Source: Anaerococcus porci (lineage in GTDB: Bacteria; Bacillota; Clostridia; Tissierellales; Peptoniphilaceae). From it: a stretch of 62,461 nt of DNA. Below the pieces are notes generated by a model, which worked only from the letters and a program-made list of their open reading frames with translations, had not been told where the DNA came from and did not search any database. A program made the translations under genes and the position numbers. The number at the start of each line of letters is the position of its first letter. Positions within the stretch are counted from its first letter, which is position 1. The stretch covers positions 1 to 62,461 of the forward strand of contig NZ_VULQ01000011.1 of NCBI RefSeq assembly GCF_009696575.1, given 5' to 3'. This document shows, in pieces, positions 35,814 to 44,957 of the stretch.

Positions 35814-36668
35814 ATGAAATTATTTTTTATAGAAATAGAAAATAACAAAGAAATAGCAGTCCAAAAAAATAATAACCTATACCTACTTAAAGATTTTGGA
35901 TATGATTTTAAAGACATAAATGAATTAATAGATAGTGAAATAAATCTTAAAGACTTATGTTTTAATAATCAAAAGGAAATCAAAAATGAATATAAAATTT
36001 TAAGTCCAATTGAATATCCAAAACAAGATATAATCTGTATAGGAATGAACTATATAGACCACAAAGATGAAGTAGAAAAAGTATCAAAAAAAGATTTTTC
36101 CAAAGATGTAGATACTATATATTTTTCAAAAAGAGCCAATAAAATTTTAGGAAATGATGACTTTATTCCAATAAATAGTGAAATAACAGAAAAACTAGAT
36201 TATGAGATTGAACTTGCTGTAATTATTGGAAAAGACGGGAAAAACATAAAAAAAGAAGAGGTAAATAATTATATATTTGGTTTTTCAATTTTTAATGATT
36301 TATCAGCAAGAGATTTACAGACTAAATACAAGCAGTGGTACTATGGAAAAAGCTTTGATGGCTCATCTGTAATGGGACCTTGTATCCTTTTAAATGATAA
36401 AAACTTTGAATATAATAAACTTAATTTAAAGCTTTCATTAAATGGTGAAATAAGACAAGATAATAATACCCAAAACATGATTTTAGATATAGATGAAATC
36501 ATAGAAGACTTGTCCAAATCCATTACCTTAAAAAAAGGGACAATAGTAGCTACGGGAACACCATCAGGAGTTGGCATGGGACAAAATCCTCCAAAATACC
36601 TTCAAAGTGGAGATAAATTGGTTCTTGAAATTGAAAATATTGGTGTCTTAGAAAATATAGTTAAATAA
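35814..36668 (+). CDS. Fumarylacetoacetate hydrolase (FAH)-family protein
   Basis: 284-aa enzyme with the FAH C-terminal fold. It has IGMNYIDHKDEV (77-88), metal ligands in DYEIELAVIIGK (E131, E133), FNDLSARDLQTKYKQWYYGKSFDGSSVMGP and ATGTPSGVGMG. The family includes acylpyruvate hydrolases, oxaloacetate decarboxylases and 2,4-diketo-3-deoxy-sugar-acid hydrolases. The last fits the surrounding keto-deoxy acid genes best, but assignment is inference. It starts 9 bp after the IclR gene, with an AGGGG ribosome site, and ends at a terminator. Confidence 0.82.
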   Translation: MKLFFIEIENNKEIAVQKNNNLYLLKDFGYDFKDINELIDSEINLKDLCFNNQKEIKNEYKILSPIEYPKQDIICIGMNYIDHKDEVEKVSKKDFSKDVDTIYFSKRANKILGNDDFIPINSEITEKLDYEIELAVIIGKDGKNIKKEEVNNYIFGFSIFNDLSARDLQTKYKQWYYGKSFDGSSVMGPCILLNDKNFEYNKLNLKLSLNGEIRQDNNTQNMILDIDEIIEDLSKSITLKKGTIVATGTPSGVGMGQNPPKYLQSGDKLVLEIENIGVLENIVK

Positions 36669-36675
36669 TTTTTGT

Positions 36676-36702
36676 AAAGGCGTATTTAGTATGCCTTTTT
36701 GC
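36676..36702 (+). terminator. Rho-independent terminator after the FAH-family gene
   Basis: AAAGGCGTA pairs with TATGCCTTT (36676-36684, 36690-36698, one G-U pair), and the T-run continues to 36700. Confidence 0.85.
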
Positions 36703-36767
36703 TTTGCATTTTTAGATTTATAAGAAATAATTAGGGTAAGCATATAGTAAGTAGAAAGGAAGGATAT

Positions 36768-37280
36768 ATGAAATTTATTGATTTAGTTAAAGAAAGATAT
36801 TCTTGTAAAAATTTTGATAGAAAACAAATAAAAAAAGAGGAACTGGATATAATTCTTGAGGCGGGTCGCTTTGCCCCGACAGCTAAAAATAATCAAAATC
36901 AAAGAATATATGTTATCCAATCAGAAGAAAGTTTAAAAATAATTGATGAAGAGACTCCATGCCGTTATAAGGCTCCAACAGTCCTTGTCATAGCTTATGA
37001 TAAGGATAACACTTTTACATATCCAGGAGGTAGGTATAATTCAGGAATAGAAGATGTGACAATTGTTGCAAGTCATATGCTTTTAGCTAGTAAAAGTGTG
37101 GGAGTAGATTCTTGTTGGGTTAACTTTTTTGATCCAGACAAGTTAAAGGATAAATTAAAACTTCCAGAAAATGAAGAAATAGTTGCTATGATTGATTTAG
37201 GTTATGCTAGTGAGGAAAATGAGCCTTTAGAGAATCATTTTAAAAGAAAAGATATTAAGGATACAGTTCAATTTAGATAA
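36768..37280 (+). CDS. Nitroreductase-family protein (FMN-dependent)
   Basis: 170-aa single-domain nitroreductase-fold flavoprotein. KERYSCKNFDRKQIKKEEL is the N-terminal FMN-phosphate region, with Cys-Lys in place of the usual Ser-Arg. GRFAPTAKNNQNQRIYVI carries the flavin ring contacts, and VASHMLLASKSVGVDSCWVNFF is the dimer helix. The reduced substrate is unknown. It has an AAAGGAAGG ribosome site and its own terminator, so it is monocistronic. Confidence 0.87.
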   Translation: MKFIDLVKERYSCKNFDRKQIKKEELDIILEAGRFAPTAKNNQNQRIYVIQSEESLKIIDEETPCRYKAPTVLVIAYDKDNTFTYPGGRYNSGIEDVTIVASHMLLASKSVGVDSCWVNFFDPDKLKDKLKLPENEEIVAMIDLGYASEENEPLENHFKRKDIKDTVQFR

Positions 37281-37281
37281 G

Positions 37282-37325
37282 AAAAGTCTCTTGCAAGAAA
37301 TGATTTTGCAAGAGACTTTTTTGCT
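37282..37325 (+). terminator. Strong Rho-independent terminator after the nitroreductase gene
   Basis: A 15-bp perfect stem, AAAAGTCTCTTGCAA with its complement at 37306-37320, is followed by a T-tract. Confidence 0.93.
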
Positions 37326-37373
37326 ATTAATACTTATTCTCAAAAGCGAAGTATAATATTATTGGAGGATATT

Positions 37374-38732
37374 ATGAATAAAAAAATTGATATAAACAAA
37401 ACTATATCTGAAATTATAAAGGATAATCCAGAGATTAAAGATAAATTAATAGAAATTGGATTTAAAGGACTATCTAACCCTTTAATGCTTAAGACTATGG
37501 GTAGAAAAATGTCTATAAGACGTGGGGCTTCAATGCTAGGTATAGATAATGTTGAAAAGAAATTAAAAGATTTGGGTTATGATGCTATAGATTCTTATAA
37601 TGATAAGGAGCTTTCAGATAGGAGAAGTCTTATAAAATCCTATGTAGAGAGGCTATCTAATGGAGAAGATTTGGAAAGTGTAAGAAAAGACTTTAGGGAA
37701 AATTTCTCTAATGTTTCATCTTCAGAAATAATGGATGCAGAAGAAGCACTTTTGGCTGAAGGTTTGCCAAGAGAAGAGGTTCAAAGACTTTGCGATGTTC
37801 ATTCATCTCTTTTTCATGGAGTAACTGAAACTGAAAACGACAAGGACCTAGAGCTTATAAAAGTAAAGGGTCACCCTTTAAGATTTTTCTATGAAGAAAA
37901 TCAAGAAGTTAAAAAGATTATAGAAAAAATTAAAGAGAATATAGAAGATGAGGACAAAAATAAAGAATTTATTAAGGTAAAAAAACACTACAGGAAAAAG
38001 GGAGATTTAATCTATCCACTCCTAAAGGAAAAATATAACAAACCAGGCCCATCAGAAGTTATGTGGGCAGTTGATATAGAAATTTCTAACAATTTCAAAA
38101 AGGCAAGCAAGAAAAAGGACTTTGATGAGCTTGAAAAAGTGCTAGAAAGGGCAGAAGAGATGACCTATAAGGAGGATAATATACTTTATCCTTTAATGGA
38201 AGATATCATCTCAAAAGAGGACTTCATAGGACTATACTTTGACCTTTCAGACTATGAAAATGACATAGTCCAAAGAGAAATTTGGGATTTAACAGAAGAA
38301 AGTAAAAAAGAATCAAATAAAAAGGAAGGCTATGTCAATTTATCTAAGGGAAGACTAAAAGTAGAAGAGCTTGAAGCCATGCTTGATACTTTTGAGATTG
38401 AAATAACCTTTGTTGATAAAAATGATATAAATTCATATTATAATGACATAAAAGATGAAAAAACTTTCAAAAGACCAAGTACATCTTTGGGTAGGAGTGT
38501 CTATTCATGTCACCCACCCCAAGTTGAATTTGTAGTAAGAAATCTTATAAAAGAGTTTAAAGAAGGTAAAAAGGATAAGTTTCAAATCATTAAAAATATA
38601 AAAGGAAGTGACCATGCTATAACTTATTATGCAGTAAGAGATAAGGAGGGAAATTATCAAGGAGTCCTTGAAACTGTTCAGGATTTGAGTTTTTATACTG
38701 ACTATCTTAGAACTTGGAATAAGCTTAAGTGA
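37374..38732 (+). CDS. DUF438 / hemerythrin-like / PAS domain protein
   Basis: 452 aa. Residues 1-65 form a DUF1858-like cap (MNKKIDINKTISEIIKDNPEIKDKLIEIGF). Then comes DUF438 (about 75-150, RRSLIKSYVERLSNGEDLESVRKDF). A four-helix hemerythrin-like region follows with VHSSLFHGVTE, KGHPLRFFYEEN and KKHYRKKGDLIYPLL. The C-terminal 110 residues are a PAS-type sensor (FKRPSTSLGRSVYSCHPPQVEFVVRNLIKEFKEGKKD). The family is thought to sense or handle O2, NO or iron in anaerobes. ATG 37374 is chosen: TTGGAGG lies 6 bp upstream. Confidence 0.85.
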   Translation: MNKKIDINKTISEIIKDNPEIKDKLIEIGFKGLSNPLMLKTMGRKMSIRRGASMLGIDNVEKKLKDLGYDAIDSYNDKELSDRRSLIKSYVERLSNGEDLESVRKDFRENFSNVSSSEIMDAEEALLAEGLPREEVQRLCDVHSSLFHGVTETENDKDLELIKVKGHPLRFFYEENQEVKKIIEKIKENIEDEDKNKEFIKVKKHYRKKGDLIYPLLKEKYNKPGPSEVMWAVDIEISNNFKKASKKKDFDELEKVLERAEEMTYKEDNILYPLMEDIISKEDFIGLYFDLSDYENDIVQREIWDLTEESKKESNKKEGYVNLSKGRLKVEELEAMLDTFEIEITFVDKNDINSYYNDIKDEKTFKRPSTSLGRSVYSCHPPQVEFVVRNLIKEFKEGKKDKFQIIKNIKGSDHAITYYAVRDKEGNYQGVLETVQDLSFYTDYLRTWNKLK

Positions 38733-38894
38733 GAATAATATATTTGATTTCAATTTTATTATTCATTGTAACTTATTTTATTTGTTATTTAGTTGAATTA
38801 AATGAATTTAGTCTATAGAATTAAATTTCTCTTTTGGTATAGTAATCAGGTACTAATTAAAATAAAAATTTAGAACTACATTGTGGAGGTTTTA

Positions 38895-40559
38895 ATGAAA
38901 ATATTTATAGTTGCAACTTATCCTGCAATGGAACAGCCCATAAAATTATTAATAAAAAAATATAAAAATATTGAAATAAAATATGGAATAGGTAAACTTG
39001 AAGAAGGACTAAAGCTAGCTCAAAATGCTATAAATAATGATTTCGATGCTATAATCTCTAGAGGTGGTACAGCTAGACTTTTAAAGAGACATTTAGAAGT
39101 ACCCATAATTGATGCTAAACCATCTGGTAATGATTTATTAAAAAGTATTTTAATAGCAAAAAATAAAAAGTTAAAGACTGCTATAATTTCATATACTAAT
39201 ATAACAGATGGAGCTACAGAAATAATAGAATTATTAGATCTAGATTTTAAAATTCATTATATAAAAGATGGTATGGACTTAACTTCACTGTTAATAAAGT
39301 TAAAATCATTGGGTTATGAACTGATATTGGGTGATTCATTAGCTGTTGAAATTGCTAGTGATTTGGGTTTTCAAACAGTTCTGTTTCAATCTAGCTATGA
39401 TACAATAAAAAACAATATTGACTATGCAATAATGATTTTAAATCAAATAAATAAAATAAGTATAATTGATAAAATAAAAAGTGAATTTTTCACAAATGAA
39501 TTGAGTGACTATTGTATATTGTTAGATAATAAAATCATATATTATAAGTTTAATCATTTCGGAAAACTACCTATTTCATTTGGGAAGATTATAAATATAA
39601 AATTTAATTATGAATCAAATACAAATCAAAATTTAAAAAAGAATTTGTTTAGAGTTGATAATTTTAACATTGAAATCACACATGTTTTTTTGGATGGGAA
39701 AACATATTATTTATTAAAATTCACTGAAGAAAAAATAGAAAATCAATATGATGGAGTTTATGAGTTTAAGTTAAAATCTAATTTTTTACCAGTAAAAAAA
39801 TCTAGTGCTATGAAAAGTATATTCTCAAAAATAGAGGATTCAATTAGATTGAAAAAAGCTATAATAATGATTAAGAATAACAATACCACTTTAAGTGAGA
39901 TACTAAATCAAATCGAATGTTCAAGTCAAAAATATAATTTATATATAGATATGAAAGAGTTTAATTTTAGTGATTTTTTTAAGCTAAATACTAAAAAATA
40001 TACTTTCATATTGTTCAATAATATAATTGATCCTCAGGATATATTAAAAATAAGTAGTTTACAACAAAATAGTACAAGTATATTTATAATTTTACTAGAT
40101 TCAGAGTGTTTATTAACTAAGACAAGTATTGACTTGGATTACTTTTATATTCCCAATACTAAGGATAGGAAAGAAGATTTAATACAAGTTTTTGAAAATC
40201 ATATAAATTATTATCATGATAATAAGGGCTTCAGTGCACTAAAAGTTCAAAAAGATATATTTGATAAAAATGTAAATTTATTAGATTCCAATTTAGATTA
40301 TTTAATAGAAGTTTTAATAAAAACATTAGCTGAAGTCAAGTCATCTACAATTAGCTATGATGATTTTATGAGCAATTATAAAGATAACACCAGTATAGGT
40401 TTAGATATAGTAACAGAAAATAAATCTTTAGAGGAAATAGAAAAAGAATATATAAAGAAATATCTAGTTAGAGAAGAATATAATCAGAGCAAGGTAGCGG
40501 ATATTTTAAAGGTTAGTAGATCCACTCTTTGGCGTAAGATAAAGAAATATAATTTATAG
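38895..40559 (+). CDS. PrpR_N-domain transcriptional regulator with vestigial AAA+ region and Fis-type HTH
   Basis: 554 aa. Residues 1-185 are the PrpR N-terminal sensor (GIGKLEEGLKLAQNAI, DAIISRGGTARLL, YTNITDGATEI, ILGDSLAVEIASDLGFQTVL). The C-terminal 40 residues are a Fis helix-turn-helix (QSKVADILKVSRSTLWRKIKKYNL). In sigma-54 activators a AAA+ domain lies between them. Here no Walker A or GAFTGA motif is seen, only an echo near residue 415 (IPNTKDRKEDL, cf. LPPLRERKEDI). It likely acts with ordinary sigma-A promoters on the adjacent GntP-IlvD operon. ATG 38895 follows GGAGG. Confidence 0.78.
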   Translation: MKIFIVATYPAMEQPIKLLIKKYKNIEIKYGIGKLEEGLKLAQNAINNDFDAIISRGGTARLLKRHLEVPIIDAKPSGNDLLKSILIAKNKKLKTAIISYTNITDGATEIIELLDLDFKIHYIKDGMDLTSLLIKLKSLGYELILGDSLAVEIASDLGFQTVLFQSSYDTIKNNIDYAIMILNQINKISIIDKIKSEFFTNELSDYCILLDNKIIYYKFNHFGKLPISFGKIINIKFNYESNTNQNLKKNLFRVDNFNIEITHVFLDGKTYYLLKFTEEKIENQYDGVYEFKLKSNFLPVKKSSAMKSIFSKIEDSIRLKKAIIMIKNNNTTLSEILNQIECSSQKYNLYIDMKEFNFSDFFKLNTKKYTFILFNNIIDPQDILKISSLQQNSTSIFIILLDSECLLTKTSIDLDYFYIPNTKDRKEDLIQVFENHINYYHDNKGFSALKVQKDIFDKNVNLLDSNLDYLIEVLIKTLAEVKSSTISYDDFMSNYKDNTSIGLDIVTENKSLEEIEKEYIKKYLVREEYNQSKVADILKVSRSTLWRKIKKYNL

Positions 40560-40594
40560 GCTGTGTTTTAAAATGAAACACAGCCTATTTTTTT
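40557..40594 (+). terminator. Very strong Rho-independent terminator after the PrpR_N regulator
   Basis: A 12-bp perfect stem TAGGCTGTGTTT/AAACACAGCCTA, 7-nt loop and seven Ts. The regulator's stop codon forms the base of the stem. Confidence 0.95.
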
Positions 40595-40605
40595 GGGATA
40601 ATTTG

Positions 40606-40639
40606 TTGCATTATGAAAAGAAGTGTGATAATATATCAC
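40606..40639 (+). promoter_or_regulatory. Promoter and overlapping dyad of the second GntP-IlvD operon
   Basis: TTGCAT (40606-40611), a 17-bp spacer and an extended -10 TGATAATAT (40626-40634). The -10 is embedded in the dyad GTGATA-ATA-TATCAC (40625-40639). A repressor or the PrpR_N regulator could bind there. Confidence 0.6.
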
Positions 40640-40686
40640 TATAAACGTTTGCACAATATGTAATATATATTAAATGGGAGGTATAA

Positions 40687-41958
40687 ATGGTTAGCGTATC
40701 AACAATAGGTGCTCTTATCGCATTAGTAATAGCTATTGCTGTAATTGTAATGGGAGCACCGCCTGCATATGGAATGATTTTAGGAGCCTTAATAGGAGGA
40801 ATTGTAGGTGGTATAAGTGCAAAAGAAACAGTAACTTTAATGTTTAATGGAGCAGGTGGAATGTCTCCTACTCTACTTAGAATTATGGCTGCTGGAGTTT
40901 TAGCAGGATCCTTAATTAACTCAGGTGCTGCTGATGTAATAGCAGAAAATATTGTAGAGAAATTAGGTGAAGCAAATTCACTAGTAGCAATAATCGCATC
41001 AATATTTATATTGACTGCTATTGGTGTTTTTGCAGATGTTGCTTGTTTAACGGTTGCACCTATAGCAATGGTTATTGCACAAAAAACAAAATATTCTAAA
41101 TCTGTGATAATGATGGCTATGTGTGGAGGAACACATGCTGGAAATGTTATGTCTCCAAATCCTCAAGCCATAGCCTTATCAGATTATTTTCAGATTCCAC
41201 TAACAACTGTTATGTTGGGAGGAATAATTCCAGCGATATTTGGTTTTATAACAACAATATTTATAACTAAGTTAGTACATAAAATAGGTATGGGTAGTGA
41301 AGTTTGTCTAGCTGAGGAATCTTCAATAGAGGAAAGATGTAAACCAAATTTATTTTCTTCAATAACTGGTCCTATTGTATCTATTATCTTACTTGCCTTA
41401 AGACCTCTAATAGGATTGGAAATAGATCCTTTGATTGCATTACCTATAGGAGGCTTAATTACTTGTATTCTTTGTGGTGATATTAAAAAATTTGTTACAT
41501 TTTCTACAAAAGGACTTAACATGATGTCAGGAGTAATATTGCTACTGTTAGGAACTGGAGCCTTATCGGGAATAATAGCTAATTCTGGATTAAAAGATTC
41601 TTTAATTAATTTGGTTGATATTTTAGGACTATCAGGATATCTATTAGCACCAATTACTGGTTTAACAATGGGAGCAGCTACTGCATCAGCAACAGCAGGG
41701 AGTACGGTTGGCTCTCAAGTTTTTGGAGAAACTATTTTATCTTTCGGAGTAAAACCTTTGCAAGCCGCTGTTATGATACATGCTGGAAGTAATACATTAG
41801 ATGGACTACCTCATGGTAGCTTTTTCCATACTAGTGCTGGTAGTGTCAGTATGAACATAAAAGAAAAATTAAAATTACTACCCTTTGAATTTAGTGTGGG
41901 TCTAATAATGACAATTGTTTCAACTATAATATATGGATTAATAGGAATTAATTTTTAA
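40687..41958 (+). CDS. GntP-family permease (second copy)
   Basis: 423-aa paralog of the permease at 32812-34074. Shared segments include AAGVLAGSLINSGAADVIAENIVEKLGEANSL, GVFADVACLTVAPIAMVIAQKTKYSK, MSPNPQAIALSDYF and GAATASATAGSTVGSQVFGE. About 12 TM helices are expected. It is first gene of the operon controlled by the promoter at 40606, with an IlvD/Edd dehydratase 11 bp downstream. Different regulators (PrpR_N here, IclR there) suggest the two systems import different acids. Confidence 0.82.
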   Translation: MVSVSTIGALIALVIAIAVIVMGAPPAYGMILGALIGGIVGGISAKETVTLMFNGAGGMSPTLLRIMAAGVLAGSLINSGAADVIAENIVEKLGEANSLVAIIASIFILTAIGVFADVACLTVAPIAMVIAQKTKYSKSVIMMAMCGGTHAGNVMSPNPQAIALSDYFQIPLTTVMLGGIIPAIFGFITTIFITKLVHKIGMGSEVCLAEESSIEERCKPNLFSSITGPIVSIILLALRPLIGLEIDPLIALPIGGLITCILCGDIKKFVTFSTKGLNMMSGVILLLLGTGALSGIIANSGLKDSLINLVDILGLSGYLLAPITGLTMGAATASATAGSTVGSQVFGETILSFGVKPLQAAVMIHAGSNTLDGLPHGSFFHTSAGSVSMNIKEKLKLLPFEFSVGLIMTIVSTIIYGLIGINF

Positions 41959-41969
41959 GGAGTTTAAGA

Positions 41970-43646
41970 ATGAATAATAAAAAAATGAATAGTCAAAAAG
42001 TATATCAAGGACCTGAAAGAATTGAAGCTAGGTCATTATTATATGCTACAGGAAAATTGGAAAAAGATATAGGAAAAAAGCCTCTTATTGGAGTTGTAAA
42101 TTCGTTTAATGAAATAGTTCCAGGACATTTTCATTTAAGAAGCATTTCTGATGCGGCTAAACTTGGCGTTGCAGCTGGTGGTGGAATTCCTGTGGAATTT
42201 CCATCAATTGCTATATGCGATGGAATCGCAATGAGTCATGCGGGAATGCATTATCCTTTAGCATCAAGAGAGTTGATAGCAGATAGTATTGAGGCAATGG
42301 CAAAGGCTCATGGACTTGATGGCCTAGTTTTAATACCAAATTGCGATAAAATTGTACCAGGAATGATGATGGCTGCTTTAAGACTAAATATTCCATCTAT
42401 AGTAGTAAGTGGGGGTCCAATGGCTACAGGATATTATAAAGATGAAGCAGCTGATTATTCTACATGTATAGAACAAGTTGCTGCATATAAATTAGGAGAA
42501 AAAAGCAAAGAAGAAATGGAAGAATATGCTCATGCAGCTTGTCCATCATGTGGTTCATGTGCTGGTATGTTCACTGCCAATAGTATGAATTGTTTATCAG
42601 AAGTTCTGGGTTTGGCCTTACCTTACAATGGAACAATTCCATCATATTATGGAGATCGTATTGCACTAGCTAAGATGGCTGGTGAAAGATCAGTAGATAT
42701 TGTTAAAGAAGATATAAAACCAAGAGATATTGTTACTGAAGAATCATTTAACAATGCTATAGTTGTAGATATGGCAATAGCTGGGTCAACAAATACAACA
42801 TTACATCTTCCTGCTATAGCACATGAATGTGGAATAGAATTATCTTTGGAAAAATTTGATGAGATTTCAAAGAATACTCCAAATTTGTGTCATATAAGTC
42901 CATCAGGAGATAAATTTATGTTTGATTTACATATGGCAGGTGGAATACCAGCTATAATGAATGAATTGAATAAAAAAGGATTATTAAATGTTGAATTAAA
43001 AAATATTAATGGTAATACTATAGAAGAAAATATTAGAGGAAAAGAAACTAGAAATCATGATGTGATAAGACCAATAGATAATCCATTTAATGAACAAGGT
43101 GGAATAGCGGTACTTAAAGGAAATATTGCACCAGATGGGTGTGTAGTTAAATCTGCTGCAGTTAGAACTGAGATGTTAAGACATAGGGGAAAAGCAGTCG
43201 TATTTAATAGTATGGAGTCAGCAACAGAAGGTATTTTCAATGGAAAAGTTCAAAAAGGAAATGTTGTAATAATTAAATATGAAGGACCAAAAGGAGGTCC
43301 TGGAATGAGAGAAATGCTAACTCCTACATCAGCAATAGTAGGAATGCATTTAGATAATGATGTTGCGCTAGTTACTGACGGAAGATTCTCTGGTGCTACA
43401 AGAGGAGCAGCTATAGGACATGTTTCTCCAGAAGCTATGGAGGGAGGACCTTTTGCTATCATAGAAGATGGAGATATAATAGATATCGATATTCCTAATA
43501 GATCTATTAATATAGATTTAAGTGAAGAGGAAATTCAAGAGAGATTGAACAATTTAGAAAAGCAGGAGCCAAAAATTAAAGAAGGTTATTTAGTAAGGTA
43601 TGCCAGAGCGGTTTCTTCAGCAAATAAGGGAGCAATATTAGAATAG
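41970..43646 (+). CDS. IlvD/Edd-family dehydratase (dihydroxy-acid dehydratase-like, third copy)
   Basis: 558-aa Fe-S dehydratase, the most IlvD-like of the three. Motifs are [47 protein letters not shown] and ACPSCGSCAGMFTANSMNCLSEVLGLALP; the C-terminal segment is VTDGRFSGATRGAAIGHVSPEAMEGGP. Sequence alone would allow a role in valine/isoleucine synthesis, but no ilvB, ilvC or leu gene is nearby. Its operon holds a GntP permease, and a glycerate kinase follows, so a sugar- or glycerate-like acid is favoured. It has an AAGGAG ribosome site. Confidence 0.82.
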   Translation: MNNKKMNSQKVYQGPERIEARSLLYATGKLEKDIGKKPLIGVVNSFNEIVPGHFHLRSISDAAKLGVAAGGGIPVEFPSIAICDGIAMSHAGMHYPLASRELIADSIEAMAKAHGLDGLVLIPNCDKIVPGMMMAALRLNIPSIVVSGGPMATGYYKDEAADYSTCIEQVAAYKLGEKSKEEMEEYAHAACPSCGSCAGMFTANSMNCLSEVLGLALPYNGTIPSYYGDRIALAKMAGERSVDIVKEDIKPRDIVTEESFNNAIVVDMAIAGSTNTTLHLPAIAHECGIELSLEKFDEISKNTPNLCHISPSGDKFMFDLHMAGGIPAIMNELNKKGLLNVELKNINGNTIEENIRGKETRNHDVIRPIDNPFNEQGGIAVLKGNIAPDGCVVKSAAVRTEMLRHRGKAVVFNSMESATEGIFNGKVQKGNVVIIKYEGPKGGPGMREMLTPTSAIVGMHLDNDVALVTDGRFSGATRGAAIGHVSPEAMEGGPFAIIEDGDIIDIDIPNRSINIDLSEEEIQERLNNLEKQEPKIKEGYLVRYARAVSSANKGAILE

Positions 43647-43736
43647 GAATAGATGATTTACATTTGTAAGATGTATTTTTGTAACAAAAGTATATAGATA
43701 ATAATTATATTCAAACATTGTAAAAAGCGAGGTAAA

Positions 43737-44957
43737 ATGCAAAAATTTATTAATGATATTGTTAATATACCAATACAGGCTTGCTTACCAGATGAATCTG
43801 TCAAAAAAGAACTCAAAAATCTACCGCAAAATAAAGGAAAGAAAATCCTTATAGCTATTGGTAAGGCTGCTTTTCAGATGGCAAAGACAGCTCTTGAGTC
43901 AGATGTTAAATTTGATGAGGCTCTTGTTATTACTAAGTATGGTTATACGGAGAAAAAGCTTGATAATGCCATATGCTTTGAAGCAGGTCATCCGATTCCA
44001 GATGAAAATACTATAAGGGCAAGCGAGTATGCTCTTAATTTAGTGCGTAATTTAAGTGATGATGATTTGGTTTTGATGCTTATTTCAGGAGGAGGGTCAT
44101 CTCTTTTTGAAATCCCTCTTATAGATTTTGAAGAAATCCAGAAGATAAATAAGGATTTGCTAAAAAAAGGTGCTAATATAGTTGAGATAAATACTATTAG
44201 AAAAAGACTTTCTAAACTAAAGGGAGGAAAGTTTGCTAAAGCTTGTTATCCTGCCACGGTTTTTAATATTATTTTAAGTGATGTTATTGGCAACAGAGCT
44301 GATATGATTGCTTCAGGGCCTACTTTTGTTGATAAGTCAACATCAAAGCAAGCTCTTGACTTGGTCTCAAAATATAAACTTAAGCTTTCTGACAAAGCTT
44401 ATGATTTAATGAAGACAGAAACTGTAAAAGATTTGCCAAATGTAATTACTAAAATATCAGGAAGTGTGGATGAACTTTGTTTAAAAGCCAAAAATATTTT
44501 AGAATCTTATGGCTACAAAGCAGAAATCCTTACTACAAGTTTAGGATGTGAGGCAAGAGAGGCGGGTTTTTTTATGGCTTCTATTGCAAAAAGTCAAAGC
44601 AAGAGATATGACAAAAAAGCTTATATATTTGGTGGAGAGACTGTAGTAAAAATAAAGGGAAAAGGAAAAGGTGGACGCAATCAAGAACTTTCCTTTGCAG
44701 CTGCATTAGGTATAGAAAATCTTTCCAATGTTAGGATAATTTCTTATTCATCAGATGGGACAGATGGTCCAACTGATGCGGCAGGTGGATTTGTTGATGG
44801 AAATACTATGAAAGAGCTTAAAGATTGTGGAATATCTTTCTATGATACTTTAGAAAACAATGATACCTATCATGCCCTTGATAGGATAAATCATTTAATA
44901 AAAACAGGTCCTACTGGGACTAATGTAAATGATATTTCAATTATTATTATAAATTAA
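43737..44957 (+). CDS. Glycerate 2-kinase, MOFRL/DUF4147 (type II) family
   Basis: 406-aa kinase. The N-terminal DUF4147 domain has IAIGKAAFQMAKTAL, FEAGHPIPDENTIRASEYAL and MLISGGGSSLFEIPL. INTIRKRLSKLKGGKFAKA and LSDVIGNRADMIASGPTFVD are diagnostic. The C-terminal MOFRL domain has GGRNQELSFAAALG and SSDGTDGPTDAAGGFVDG. It would phosphorylate D-glycerate, feeding glyceraldehyde or tartronate-derived carbon into glycolysis. It fits as the exit of the non-phosphorylative sugar-acid route encoded upstream. GAGG precedes ATG 43737. A 90-bp gap separates it from the dehydratase gene. Confidence 0.9.
   Translation: MQKFINDIVNIPIQACLPDESVKKELKNLPQNKGKKILIAIGKAAFQMAKTALESDVKFDEALVITKYGYTEKKLDNAICFEAGHPIPDENTIRASEYALNLVRNLSDDDLVLMLISGGGSSLFEIPLIDFEEIQKINKDLLKKGANIVEINTIRKRLSKLKGGKFAKACYPATVFNIILSDVIGNRADMIASGPTFVDKSTSKQALDLVSKYKLKLSDKAYDLMKTETVKDLPNVITKISGSVDELCLKAKNILESYGYKAEILTTSLGCEAREAGFFMASIAKSQSKRYDKKAYIFGGETVVKIKGKGKGGRNQELSFAAALGIENLSNVRIISYSSDGTDGPTDAAGGFVDGNTMKELKDCGISFYDTLENNDTYHALDRINHLIKTGPTGTNVNDISIIIIN

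Noticed and set aside
41970-43646. Calling this gene ilvD of branched-chain amino acid synthesis
   Set aside because: Sequence would permit it, but no other ilv/leu gene is nearby and the neighbours are a GntP permease and a glycerate kinase. The symbol is left blank.
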